From positions 62,001 to 126,000 of the forward strand of contig CAWIEI010000001.1 in assembly GCA_963834965.1 (NCBI GenBank): a stretch of 64,000 nucleotides of DNA, in the 5' to 3' direction. Positions within the stretch are counted from its first letter, which is position 1. Each line of letters opens with the position of its first letter. The stretch is from Fodinibacter sp963834965. GTDB lineage: Bacteria; Actinomycetota; Actinomycetes; Actinomycetales; Dermatophilaceae. The notes under the pieces are model-generated. The model had not been told where the DNA came from. It worked only from the letters and a program-made list of their open reading frames with translations, and ran no database searches. A program made the position numbers and the translations under genes. Shown one piece after another: positions 16,373 to 23,852 of this stretch.

Positions 16373-16391
16373 CTCACCCCGGTGGGGTGAG
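16373..16391. terminator. Hairpin after the aldolase gene
   Basis: CTCACCCC-GGT-GGGGTGAG is a perfect 8-bp stem starting 17 bases after the stop codon. A CCCTTAG stretch follows rather than a T-run. It is probably a G+C-rich terminator. Confidence 0.5.
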
Positions 16392-16485
16392 GCGCCCGGG
16401 TCGGGCTGCCCTTAGAAACGAGGGAGCGGCCGCACGGCCGCGCGCCGGAGACCGGTGCCGCGCTGGACGAGGGAGAGTGGCCACG

Positions 16486-16923
16486 ATGTCGCGAGACAAC
16501 ACGTCGATGACGACGGACCTGAACAGGCGGGGTGGTTTCAGCGGCGGCGAGAACACCGGGGCGGTCGCCTTCGCCGGTGTCCTGCTGATCATGGTGGGGC
16601 TGTTCCACGCCATCCAGGGCCTGGTCGCGCTGCTCAGCAACGACATCTACGTGCGGGGCACGAACTACGTGTTCCACTTCAGCTTCACGACGTGGGGTTG
16701 GATCCACCTGCTGCTCGGGCTGCTGACCGCGGGCGCCGGCGCCGGCCTGTTCTTCGGCAAGACCTGGGCGCGCACCGTGGCCGTCATTGCCGCGGCGGTC
16801 AGCATGATCGGCAGCTTCGCGTGGTTGCCGCACTACCCGATCTGGGGCGTGCTGATCATCGCCCTCGACGTGTTCGTCATGTGGGCCGCGATCGTGCACG
16901 GCCGGGCGCTCGTCGAGGAGTGA
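16486..16923 (+). CDS. Four-helix membrane protein of unknown function
   Basis: A 145-residue protein with an N-terminal cytosolic segment and four predicted membrane helices, starting AVAFAGVLLIMVGLFHAIQG. Between helices 1 and 2 the sequence NYVFHFSFTTWGWIHLLLG is typical of a widespread actinobacterial membrane family. A GGGAGAG site lies before ATG 16486; ATG 16507 is an alternative. Function is unknown. No partner gene is adjacent, because the downstream region is decayed. Confidence 0.7.
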   Translation: MSRDNTSMTTDLNRRGGFSGGENTGAVAFAGVLLIMVGLFHAIQGLVALLSNDIYVRGTNYVFHFSFTTWGWIHLLLGLLTAGAGAGLFFGKTWARTVAVIAAAVSMIGSFAWLPHYPIWGVLIIALDVFVMWAAIVHGRALVEE

Positions 16924-16974
16924 GCGCGCCTCCTGTCCGGGGCACGGCACGGCCGCAGCTTCCGGTTTCCACCT

Positions 16975-17905
16975 GACGGTCCTCGCGGTGGCGGTGGGCT
17001 GCCTGCTGGCGGCGTGCAGCTCCGAGCCACCGCAGGACGGACCCGCCTCCCCGGCGTCTGTGACAGTGGCGCAGCCGTCGGGTGGGCTTCCGGTGACCGT
17101 GGTTGCCGCGTCGCTGCCGGAGCCCGGGTGGTCCCCGCACTTCTGGGCTGGACTGCTCCACCGGGCGGTTGGAGCGCGCTGCGGCAGGTCAGGGCCAGGG
17201 CACGCCCTCGGGGTCGCCGGCTTCATCGGCCTGGGCGTGACGATGGCGTACGCAACCAGACCGTGAAGGGCTCGGTGACGTCGAACTCGGTCGGGCTGCA
17301 CAGCACGCTGGACGGCAGCTTCGCCGGAACAAACGTCGTCACGACCTCGCGGATGACGACCCCGGGCCAGGCCGCGTTCGACGCCGAGGCGGCCGTCGCC
17401 CGGGACGCCCTCACCGGCATCGTCACCGGCATCGTCTCGTCCCCGGGCGCCACCGGGACGGTGACCTGCCTGCCCAGCGGTCCTGCCGCCGGGACGATCA
17501 GGGGACTTCCAGGCTCGGGTTCTCGACGGAGGTCTCGACCGGCTCGTACACCCTGAAGGAGACCCCACCGGCTACCTCGCCACCGGTGGGGCGAGGAGGG
17601 GCTGGTGCGCGACACCTTCGGACAGCCGTTCTTCGCGAGCGACCCGACCAGGCAACCGCAGTGGAGGGCGGTCGCCACCGGCAGAGACCGTTCCGCCGAT
17701 GCCGGCCGACCATGCCGGTGTTCCTGGCCCAGGGCACGGCCGACACCGTGGTCCCGCCCGCCCCGAACGCGCTGCTGCAGCAGCGGTGGTGCGCCGCGGG
17801 GTCCTCCATCACCGTGCTGTGGAAGGGCGGGGTGACCCACGAGAAGGCCGCCACGACCGCCGGGCCCGACGTCATGAACTGGATATCGCCCGGTTCGCCG
17901 GGCGC
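16975..17905 (+). pseudogene. Decayed secreted lipase-like gene (lipoprotein leader to lipase C-terminus)
   Basis: Three coding remnants lie in different frames. Near 16978-17035 is a lipoprotein leader (GCLLAACSSE with a lipobox Cys). The middle part (17266-17500) has strong coding bias but no clear family. The end matches a secretory-lipase C-terminus: DTFGQPFFASDPTRQP in one frame, then after a shift near 17695 MPVFLAQGTADTVVPP, HEK and DVMNWI in another. The last part carries the Asp and His expected in the alpha/beta-hydrolase triad. The Ser nucleophile region is missing. Frame changes and deletions make a functional product unlikely. Confidence 0.6.
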
Positions 17906-18020
17906 CCCACCGGACGCATCTGCACCGCGCCACCCCGGTGGCGCCCTCGGCGCCCTGACCCGGGCGCAGCACCCGACCTCGTGGTCCACCACGTCGCGCC
18001 GGGTGGCGGTGGGTTCGCGG

Positions 18021-18242
18021 TCAGCCGGTGACGAGCCGGTACTCGCCGGCCTCGTCCAGTGCTGCGGCGACGTCGGCCTCGGACAGCGCCGCGTCGGAGG
18101 TGACGCTCACGGTCGAGGTGCCGTCGGCGACGAGGGTCACCTGCACGTCCGTGACACCCGGTAGAGCGGAGACCTCGCTGGTCACGGCGCTGACACAGTG
18201 CCCGCAGGTCATGCCGGTCACCGGGAAGGTCTGGGTGCTCAT
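18021..18242 (-). CDS. copZ: CopZ-like heavy-metal chaperone
   Basis: A 73-residue single HMA domain. The metal site GMTCGHC lies at residues 10-16, and the ferredoxin-like beta-alpha-beta pattern continues to EAGEYRLVTG. Such proteins carry Cu(I) to P-type ATPases or to CsoR-type repressors. An AGGAGAA site is placed just upstream of ATG 18242. No copper ATPase is in the window. Three ATACC-N7-GGTAT dyads lie 46-120 bp upstream, which supports copper control. Confidence 0.9.
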   Translation of the reverse strand: MSTQTFPVTGMTCGHCVSAVTSEVSALPGVTDVQVTLVADGTSTVSVTSDAALSEADVAAALDEAGEYRLVTG

Positions 18243-18287
18243 GGTTCTCCTTTGTCGTGGATACGGGTGGTGGAGGTGGTGTGATGC

Positions 18288-18362
18288 ATACCTCCCGCCG
18301 GTATCGAGAATACCTCGGGGAGGTATGGTTCGAAATGCGCACCGGATACCCCTGGCAGGTAT
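18288..18362. promoter_or_regulatory. Three ATACC-N7-GGTAT operators between copZ and the DUF5134 gene
   Basis: Dyads lie at 18288-18304, 18310-18326 and 18346-18362. All are 17 bp with identical arms. The middle one is longest, ATACCTC-GGG-GAGGTAT. The pattern resembles CsoR operators (TACCC...GGGTA), and the intergenic position would let one repressor govern both divergent genes. The regulator gene is not in the window. Confidence 0.7.
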
Positions 18363-18505
18363 TCCGGAAGTGGCCGACGTCCCGACATTGTGGCCCTTTC
18401 CTGCGCTATTGCGCGCTGTTTATGACAACGCTCACGGCCTCTCCAATTCGATTCGTCGCTCGTGCACCGAGCCATACGGTCGAACGGTCGAGAGAGGAAC
18501 CCGCC

Positions 18506-19177
18506 ATGGGAAAAGCACCTGAATTCATCAACCTCCTGCCGCTGTGGGTCACCTGGGCGTGGCTCATCGCCCTGACGGCCGTCCTGGTGCTGCACTGCGC
18601 ACACCTGGTGCGCATGGGAGGCGAGCACCGCTGGTTCCACGCCAGCCACATCCTGATGCTGGTCAGCCAGATCTACATGTTCGCCGGCATGGCCTACAAG
18701 TGGACGTGGTTCCCCCACAGCTGGTGGGTCGACATCTTCTGGGTCTCGAGCGCGGCCATCGGCGTGTTCCTCGTCGTGCGCATGGCGCAGCGCCGGCCGG
18801 TGAGCTTCCTGTGGGCCATCGCCCTGATCATGCAGGTCTCGATGGCCTACATGTGGATGCCGAAGTGGGCGCCGATGCTCACCTGGGCGCTCGTGGTCTA
18901 CTTCAGCCTTGAGGCGGTGGCCTGGGTGGCCGGCCTGCTCGACGACAGCACGCCCTCCCGGGCGATCGGGCCACGTCCCCACGCACCGGCTGCGCCGGCT
19001 CCCGACGACGTCATCGCGGACGGCAGCCTCAAGGTGCGTTCGGATGCCAAGCGTGCGCTGGCGTTCGTCTCGCTCGCGCCGAAGACCCTCGGCGCCCGCG
19101 TCAGCATGGGTGTGATGGCCGCGAGCATGGCCTACATGTTCGCCGCGATGCAGCTGATGCGCAGCGCGATGATGTAG
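18506..19177 (+). CDS. DUF5134 Met/His-rich membrane protein
   Basis: A 223-residue protein with a GAGAGAGGAA site before ATG 18506. About five or six membrane helices are followed by a soluble loop and a final Met-rich helix (SMGVMAASMAYMFAAMQLMR). Helix ends carry His and Met clusters such as LHCAHLVRMGGEHRWFHASH and MQVSMAYMWMPKW, able to bind Cu(I). The DUF5134 assignment rests on this layout. Divergence from copZ across three operators supports a copper role. The exact activity (import, sensing or storage) is not shown. Confidence 0.65.
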   Translation: MGKAPEFINLLPLWVTWAWLIALTAVLVLHCAHLVRMGGEHRWFHASHILMLVSQIYMFAGMAYKWTWFPHSWWVDIFWVSSAAIGVFLVVRMAQRRPVSFLWAIALIMQVSMAYMWMPKWAPMLTWALVVYFSLEAVAWVAGLLDDSTPSRAIGPRPHAPAAPAPDDVIADGSLKVRSDAKRALAFVSLAPKTLGARVSMGVMAASMAYMFAAMQLMRSAMM

Positions 19178-19202
19178 CGCACCCGCGACCTGCTGTGGTG
19201 TC

Positions 19203-19226
19203 GGGCACCGCCTCCGGGCGGTGCCC
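19203..19226. terminator. Hairpin after the DUF5134 gene
   Basis: GGGCACCGCC-TCCG-GGCGGTGCCC has a perfect 10-bp stem and a stable UNCG-like tetraloop, 26 bases after the stop codon. It could serve both the DUF5134 gene and the convergent tRNA cluster. Confidence 0.7.
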
Positions 19227-19280
19227 GCGCCGTGCGCCGTGCGGGCCGCGAACTGGCTGTGGTGATGGCGGTGCAAACGG

Positions 19281-19354
19281 TGGCCAGGGGCGGGGTCGAA
19301 CCGCCGACCTTCCGATTTTCAGTCGGACGCTCGTACCAACTGAGCTACCTGGCC
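19281..19354 (-). tRNA. tRNA-Phe (GAA)
   Basis: The minus strand folds as a 74-base cloverleaf. The acceptor GGCCAGG/CCTGGCC, the anticodon loop CTGAAAA and the T-loop GTTCGAC are all present. CCA is not encoded. It is the last of three tandem tRNAs on this strand. Confidence 0.95.
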
Positions 19355-19402
19355 GGACCGGAGAACACAGCGGTCGGACGAACCGACCGCTCCTTCTCGG
19401 AG

Positions 19403-19476
19403 CGACCCCGACGGGACTCGAACCCGCGACCTCCGCCGTGACAGGGCGGCGCGCTAACCAACTGCGCTACGGGGCC
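19403..19476 (-). tRNA. tRNA-Asp (GTC)
   Basis: The acceptor GGCCCCG/CGGGGTC, anticodon stem CCGCC/GGCGG with loop CTGTCAC, and T-loop GTTCGAG are present. CCA is not encoded. It lies between tRNA-Glu and tRNA-Phe, as in many actinobacteria. Confidence 0.95.
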
Positions 19477-19498
19477 TTGGATGTAAGGCCTTTGTACG

Positions 19499-19571
19499 TA
19501 TCCCCAACGGGATTCGAACCCGTGCTACCGCCGTGAAAGGGCGGGGTCCTGGGCCGCTAGACGATGGGGAC
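19499..19571 (-). tRNA. tRNA-Glu (TTC)
   Basis: A 73-base cloverleaf with acceptor GTCCCCA/TGGGGAT, anticodon loop CTTTCAC and T-loop GTTCGAA. It is first in the minus-strand cluster Glu-Asp-Phe. Confidence 0.95.
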
Positions 19572-19710
19572 CCGACCTCGACCGGGCCTCAAGGTCGCGC
19601 AGCGCGCAGCGCTCGGATCCGTCGAGGACTCCGAAAGCATAGGGGACACCCGGCGCGTTCCCAAAACGGGGATGCCGTCGCAGGTCGGGACGCCCCCGCC
19701 GCACCGATTT

Positions 19711-19754
19711 GTCAGCAGATGTTGACGCCTCGGTTGTCGTCAGCATATGCTGAC
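19711..19754 (+). promoter_or_regulatory. Promoter with two 16-bp palindromic operators over -35 and -10
   Basis: The -35 box TTGACG (19722-19727) and the -10 box TATGCT (19746-19751) are 18 bp apart. The palindrome GTCAGCATATGCTGAC (19739-19754) covers the -10 box. A near-copy, GTCAGCAGATGTTGAC (19711-19726), covers most of the -35 box. Centres are 28 bp apart. Transcription would begin at about the ATG 19759. The HTH product is the obvious candidate repressor. Confidence 0.75.
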
Positions 19755-19758
19755 GAAC

Positions 19759-19971
19759 ATGACCCGAACCGCCACCGACCTCGCGGGCGACCTCGACAGC
19801 ACCGACCCCACCGTCGGCCTGCGAGCGGTCGCCGCGCTGCGTCGCCTGCTCGAGCAGCTCGAGAGCCTGCACGTCACCAACGCCCGCGCCAAGGGGTGGT
19901 CGTGGCAGGACATCGCCGACGCCCTGGGCGTCACCAAGCAGACCGTCCACCGCAAGCACGCCCGGAGGTAA
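19759..19971 (+). CDS. Small helix-turn-helix protein, likely autoregulator
   Basis: A 70-residue protein. The C-terminal half is a helix-turn-helix: RAKGWSWQDIADALGVTKQT followed by VHRKHARR. ATG 19759 is preferred over ATG 19747, because the latter lies inside the palindromic operator and the -10 box ends 7 bases before 19759, giving a leaderless message. The Clp-N gene starts 2 bases after its stop and carries its own GGAGG. The pair is probably one operon that represses itself. Confidence 0.8.
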   Translation: MTRTATDLAGDLDSTDPTVGLRAVAALRRLLEQLESLHVTNARAKGWSWQDIADALGVTKQTVHRKHARR

Positions 19972-19973
19972 CC

Positions 19974-20585
19974 GTGTTCGAACGCTTCACGCGCGACGCC
20001 CGCACCGTCGTCGTCTCAGCCATCGACCTGTGCGGCACACTCGACGCCGACGAGGTGCGCCCGGTGCACCTGCTCCTCGCCCTCACCGCCGACCGCAATG
20101 GCGCCCGCGACCTGCTCGCGGCCCACGGCATCACGCAGGATGCCGTGCGCGCCGCCCTGGGCGCCCCGCGGCCCACCGCGCCGCAACCGCTGGGCGACGA
20201 CGACGCGGCCGCCCTGCGCTCGCTCGGCATCGACCTCGACGCCATCCGCGAGGCCGTCGACGGCCAGTTCGGCGAGGGCGCCCTGGAGGGGGCCGCCGGG
20301 CCGTCCTCTGACGGCGCCGACCTCGACGACGTCGACATCGACCTGTCCCGCCGGCGCTTCACCCTGGGCGGGTCCGTCCGGTTCGGCCGTGGCGCCAAGA
20401 AGGTGCTCGAGCTCTCGCTGCGCGAGGCGATCCGGGTGCACGCCCGCGAGATCCGTAGCGAGCACATCGCCCTGGCCCTGCTGCGCACCGACGACGACGC
20501 GGTGCGGATGCTGCTCGGCTCGCTCGGCGTCGACGTCGCCGCGCTGCGGGCCGACCTCGACGGCCGGGGCCGCCGCACCGCCTGA
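19974..20585 (+). CDS. Orphan Clp-N double-domain protein
   Basis: A 203-residue protein with two Clp N-terminal repeats: FERFTRDARTVVVSAIDLC to HGITQDAVRAAL, and VRFGRGAKKVLELSLREAIR to SLGVDVAALRADL. In ClpC and ClpA this domain binds substrates and adaptors. Here the AAA+ ATPase modules are absent, so it may act as an adaptor or decoy for the Clp protease. GTG 19974 has a GGAGG site 5 bases upstream. It is co-transcribed with the HTH gene. Confidence 0.85.
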   Translation: MFERFTRDARTVVVSAIDLCGTLDADEVRPVHLLLALTADRNGARDLLAAHGITQDAVRAALGAPRPTAPQPLGDDDAAALRSLGIDLDAIREAVDGQFGEGALEGAAGPSSDGADLDDVDIDLSRRRFTLGGSVRFGRGAKKVLELSLREAIRVHAREIRSEHIALALLRTDDDAVRMLLGSLGVDVAALRADLDGRGRRTA

Positions 20586-20698
20586 ACCCCTGGTGGGCTC
20601 AGGCCCTGCGCGCGGGCAGCCATCGAGGGGTCAGGACACGCTCAGGTAGAACGCGCATCCCGGGCATGTCTCGACCCCTCGACCAGCGGTAGCGAGGC

Positions 20699-21755
20699 TC
20701 AGTGCCCCGGGTTGGCCCAGGCGAGGAGGCGGTCGGCATCCCAGGTGGTGACGATCCGCTCGGCCGGCACGCCGAGCCGCTGGGCACGCTCGCACCCGTA
20801 GGCCTTCATGTCGAGCTGCCCGGGGGCGTGCGCGTCGGAGTCGATGGCGAACAGGCAGCCGATCTCGAGCGCCAGCAGCACCAGCTCGTCGGGGGGGTCG
20901 CACCGCTCGGGGCGGCTGTTGATCTCGACCGCCGTGCCGTGCTCGGCGCACGCCTCGAACACCGCCCGGGCGTCGAAGTCGGACTGCGGCCGGGTGCCGC
21001 GCGAGCCCTCGACGAGCCGCCCGGTGCAGTGCCCGAGCACGTTGACCCGGGGGTTCGACACCGCGTTGACCATGCGGGTCGTCATCGGGCCGCCGTTCAT
21101 CCGCAGCTTGCTGTGCACCGATGCCGTGACGAGGTCGAGGCGCGCGAGCATCGCGTCGGTCTGGTCGAGGCCTCCGTCGTCGAGGATGTCGACCTCGATG
21201 CCCTTGAGCAGCCGGAACGACCCGCCCAGCGACCGGTCGATGGCCTCGACGATGCCGATCTGCTGCGGTCAGCCGCTCCACCGTCAGCCCGTTGGCGACG
21301 CGCAGCTGCGGGCTGTGGTCGGTGAGCACCAGCCACTCGTGGCCGAGCTCGATGCCGGTGAGCACCATCTCGTCGATCGGGCTGCCGCCGTCGCTCCAGT
21401 CGGAGTGCAGGTGGCAGTCACCGCGCAGCGCGGCATACAGCTCCTCGCCCCCGCCGACGAGCGGTCCGCCCGACTTCTCCTGCAGCGTGGCGAGGTACGC
21501 GGGCAGCTCACCCGCCAGCGCCTCGGCGATCACCCCGCTCGTCGACTTCCCGATGCCGGGGATCTCCTGCAGGGTGCCGGCCTCGGCGCGCTCGCGCAGC
21601 TCGTCCTCGCCGACCTGCTTGAGCGTCTTGACCGCGTTGCGGAAGGCCTCGACCCGGTAGGTGCCGGCCCGGGTGCGCTCGAGCAGGAACGCGACCCGGC
21701 GCAGCGCCTCGATGGGGTGCAGCGGCGCCTCGAGCGGCTCGAGCAGCGCGACCAT
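20699..21755 (-). pseudogene. HhH-PHP domain protein, frameshifted
   Basis: The N-terminal part (ATG 21755) has a PolX-type helix-hairpin-helix region with EIPGIGKSTSGVIAEALAG, then the PHP start DCHLHSDWSDGGSPIDEMV and LVLTDHSPQL. Near 21270 the frame breaks: after VERLT the expected QQIGIVEAID is encoded one base out of frame. The other frame then gives ASVHSKLRMNG, VEINSRPERCDPP and AIDSDAHAPGQLD to the stop at 20699. So a full-length metal-dependent phosphoesterase (about 352 residues) is split by one indel, either real or a sequencing error. The start overlaps the SDR stop by one base. Confidence 0.75.
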
Positions 21756-22594
21756 CAGAGGCTGAACTGCCGCTTCACGATGCCGTCCCAGACGCGGTCG
21801 CCGCCGACGGCCCTGGCGGTCACCATGGCCCGGGCCACCGGCGTGAGGAGGTAGCGGGTGCGGGGGCGCTCGGCCTCGATCGCCTTGACGAGGGCCTGCG
21901 CGACGCTCTCGGCCGAGGCCGACAGCCGCGGGTTGGCGTAGGCCGCGCTGTTGCCCTCGGCCACTGACGCGCGCATGGCGGCGTAGGGGGAGTCGTCGTG
22001 CGAGGCGAGGGCACCAGAGGCGCTGATGGTCTCCTCGAACCCGCTGCGGGTGACCCCCGGCTCGACCACGACGACCTGGATGCCGAACGACCGCACCTCC
22101 ACCCGCAGGGCGTCGCTCAGCGCCTCCACGGCGTACTTGGTCGCGTGGTAGTACCCACCGAGCGGGAAGGTCATCCGCCCGCCCATCGAGCTGAGGTTGA
22201 CGACGCGACCGCGTCCGGCGGCACGCATTCCCGGAAGCACGAGCTGGCACATCCTGGCGAGCCCGAAGACGTTGGTCTCGAACATCGCGCGCACCTTGTC
22301 CAGCTCCACCTCCTCGACAGCGCCGTACTCGCCGTAGCCGGCGTTGTTGACCAGGGTGCCCACCGCACCGTGCGCCGCCTCGACCTCGGCGACGGCGGCC
22401 GACATCGAGGCCTCGTCGGTGACGTCGAGCGCCGTCACGTGGGCACCCGCGGCGGCGAGGTCGGCCAGCGTCTCGGGGCGCCGGGCGGTGGCCCACACGG
22501 TGTGGCCCCGGGCGAGCAGGGCCTGCGCAGCGGCTCGGCCGATGCCGGTCGAGCAGCCGGTGACGAGGACGGGGTCGCGGTCGTACTCAGCCAT
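21755..22594 (-). CDS. Short-chain dehydrogenase/reductase
   Basis: A 279-residue classical SDR. The cofactor motif is VTGCSTGIGRAAA, the structural motif LVNNAGYGEYG, and the catalytic SSMGG Ser precedes YYHATKYAVEALS. The basic residue after TGC and the Arg in ATARRPE suggest NADP(H). The substrate cannot be deduced. The ATG at 22594 is chosen because similarity starts there. The stop is coupled to the PHP gene by a TGATG overlap. Confidence 0.88.
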   Translation of the reverse strand: MAEYDRDPVLVTGCSTGIGRAAAQALLARGHTVWATARRPETLADLAAAGAHVTALDVTDEASMSAAVAEVEAAHGAVGTLVNNAGYGEYGAVEEVELDKVRAMFETNVFGLARMCQLVLPGMRAAGRGRVVNLSSMGGRMTFPLGGYYHATKYAVEALSDALRVEVRSFGIQVVVVEPGVTRSGFEETISASGALASHDDSPYAAMRASVAEGNSAAYANPRLSASAESVAQALVKAIEAERPRTRYLLTPVARAMVTARAVGGDRVWDGIVKRQFSL

Positions 22595-22611
22595 GGGAAA
22601 TCCGTTCTCTC

Positions 22612-23814
22612 TCAGATGATCTCGGTGAGGGCGGTGAGCAGGCGGTCGATGTCGTCGGTCGAGGTGTAGGGCGCGAGCCCCACCCGCACGCCACCGGTGT
22701 CGCCCAGGCCCAGGTGGCGGGAGCACTCGATGGCGTAGAAGTGCCCCGCCGGTGCGTTGACCCCACGCTCGGCGAGCCGCCCGCGGATCTCCTGCGGGTC
22801 GCGCCCGGCCACCGTGAAGAGCAACGTGGGGGTGCGCGAGCGGGCGTTGCTGTGCACGCTGACGCCTGGGATGCCGCGCAGCGCAGGTTCCAGCTCGTCG
22901 AGCAGCGCCCGCTCGTGCGCGTGCACCGCCGACATCCCGGCCTCGATCCGCTGGCGGCGGCTCCCGCCCTCGGCGCCGTCGTCGAGGCCGGCGATGAAGT
23001 CGACGGCGGCGGTCGTGCCGGCCATCAGCTCGTAGGGGAGGGTGCCGAGCTCGAACCGCTCGGGCACGGCATCCGTCGACGGCAGCAGCTTGTCGGGGTG
23101 CAGGGTCTCGAGCAGCGCCGGGTCGGCGGCGAGCACCCCACAGTGCGGGCCCATGAACTTGTAGGGCGAGCAGGTCCAGAAGTCGGCGCGCAGGGCGGCC
23201 AGGTCGACCGGGGCGTGGGCGGTGGCGTGCACGCCGTCGACCCAGTGCAGGGCGCCGACCTCGTGGGCCAGGTCGGCCACCCGGCAGACCGGGGTACGGG
23301 TGCCGATCAGGTTCGAGGCGCCGGTGGTGGCCACGAGCCTGGTGCGCTCGCAGAGCACCGCCGCCACGGCATCCGCGGCCAGCTCGCCGGTGGCGGGGTC
23401 GAAGTCGACCCAGCGCACCGTGGCGCCGGCTGCCTCGGCCGCCTGCACCCAGGGGCGGATGTTCGCGTCGTGGTCGAGCCGGGTGACGACCACCTCGTCG
23501 CCGGGGCCCCAGCCCTTGGCCAGCGTCCGGGCGAGGTCGTAGGTGAGCGAGGTGGCGCTGCGACCGAAGACGATGCCGCGCGCGTCGGCCCCGAGCAGGT
23601 CGGCCATCGCGACCCGGAAGTCGGTGACGACCTGCTCGGCCCGGCGCTCCGACGGCGTCACGGTGCCGCGGTTGGAGATCGCGCTGGTCAGGGTGCCGGC
23701 CACGGCCCGGGCGACGACGTCAGGCGTCTGGCTGCCGCCGGGGCCGTCGAAGTGCGCGGCCCCCTCCTTCAGGGCGGGGAAGTGGGATCGGACCGAGGCG
23801 ACGTCGAGCGGCAT
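22612..23814 (-). CDS. Class V aminotransferase, cysteine-desulfurase-like
   Basis: A 400-residue PLP enzyme of fold type I. The PLP Lys is in TCSPYKFMGPHCG. Upstream are RSATSLTYDLARTLA, RLDHDANIRPW and ALHWVDGVHATAHAPVDL with the PLP-binding Asp and His. The short form and the HYAIECSRHLGL-like end match the SufS-like subfamily of cysteine desulfurase homologues without a clear partner. GGAGG lies 9 bases before ATG 23814; ATG 23823 is less likely. No Fe-S assembly gene is adjacent. Confidence 0.82.
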   Translation of the reverse strand: MPLDVASVRSHFPALKEGAAHFDGPGGSQTPDVVARAVAGTLTSAISNRGTVTPSERRAEQVVTDFRVAMADLLGADARGIVFGRSATSLTYDLARTLAKGWGPGDEVVVTRLDHDANIRPWVQAAEAAGATVRWVDFDPATGELAADAVAAVLCERTRLVATTGASNLIGTRTPVCRVADLAHEVGALHWVDGVHATAHAPVDLAALRADFWTCSPYKFMGPHCGVLAADPALLETLHPDKLLPSTDAVPERFELGTLPYELMAGTTAAVDFIAGLDDGAEGGSRRQRIEAGMSAVHAHERALLDELEPALRGIPGVSVHSNARSRTPTLLFTVAGRDPQEIRGRLAERGVNAPAGHFYAIECSRHLGLGDTGGVRVGLAPYTSTDDIDRLLTALTEII

Positions 23815-23852
23815 ACCCCGCATCCTCCCCCATGGGGAGGACGCGGTGGGAG

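Noticed and set aside
15640..17568. Long minus-strand open frame (642 codons) across the aldolase and membrane-protein genes
   Set aside because: Mirror-frame composition. The plus-strand genes have family motifs and ribosome sites.
19759..20585. Toxin-antitoxin system
   Set aside because: The second protein is a Clp-N double domain without toxin features. The operator layout alone does not justify it.
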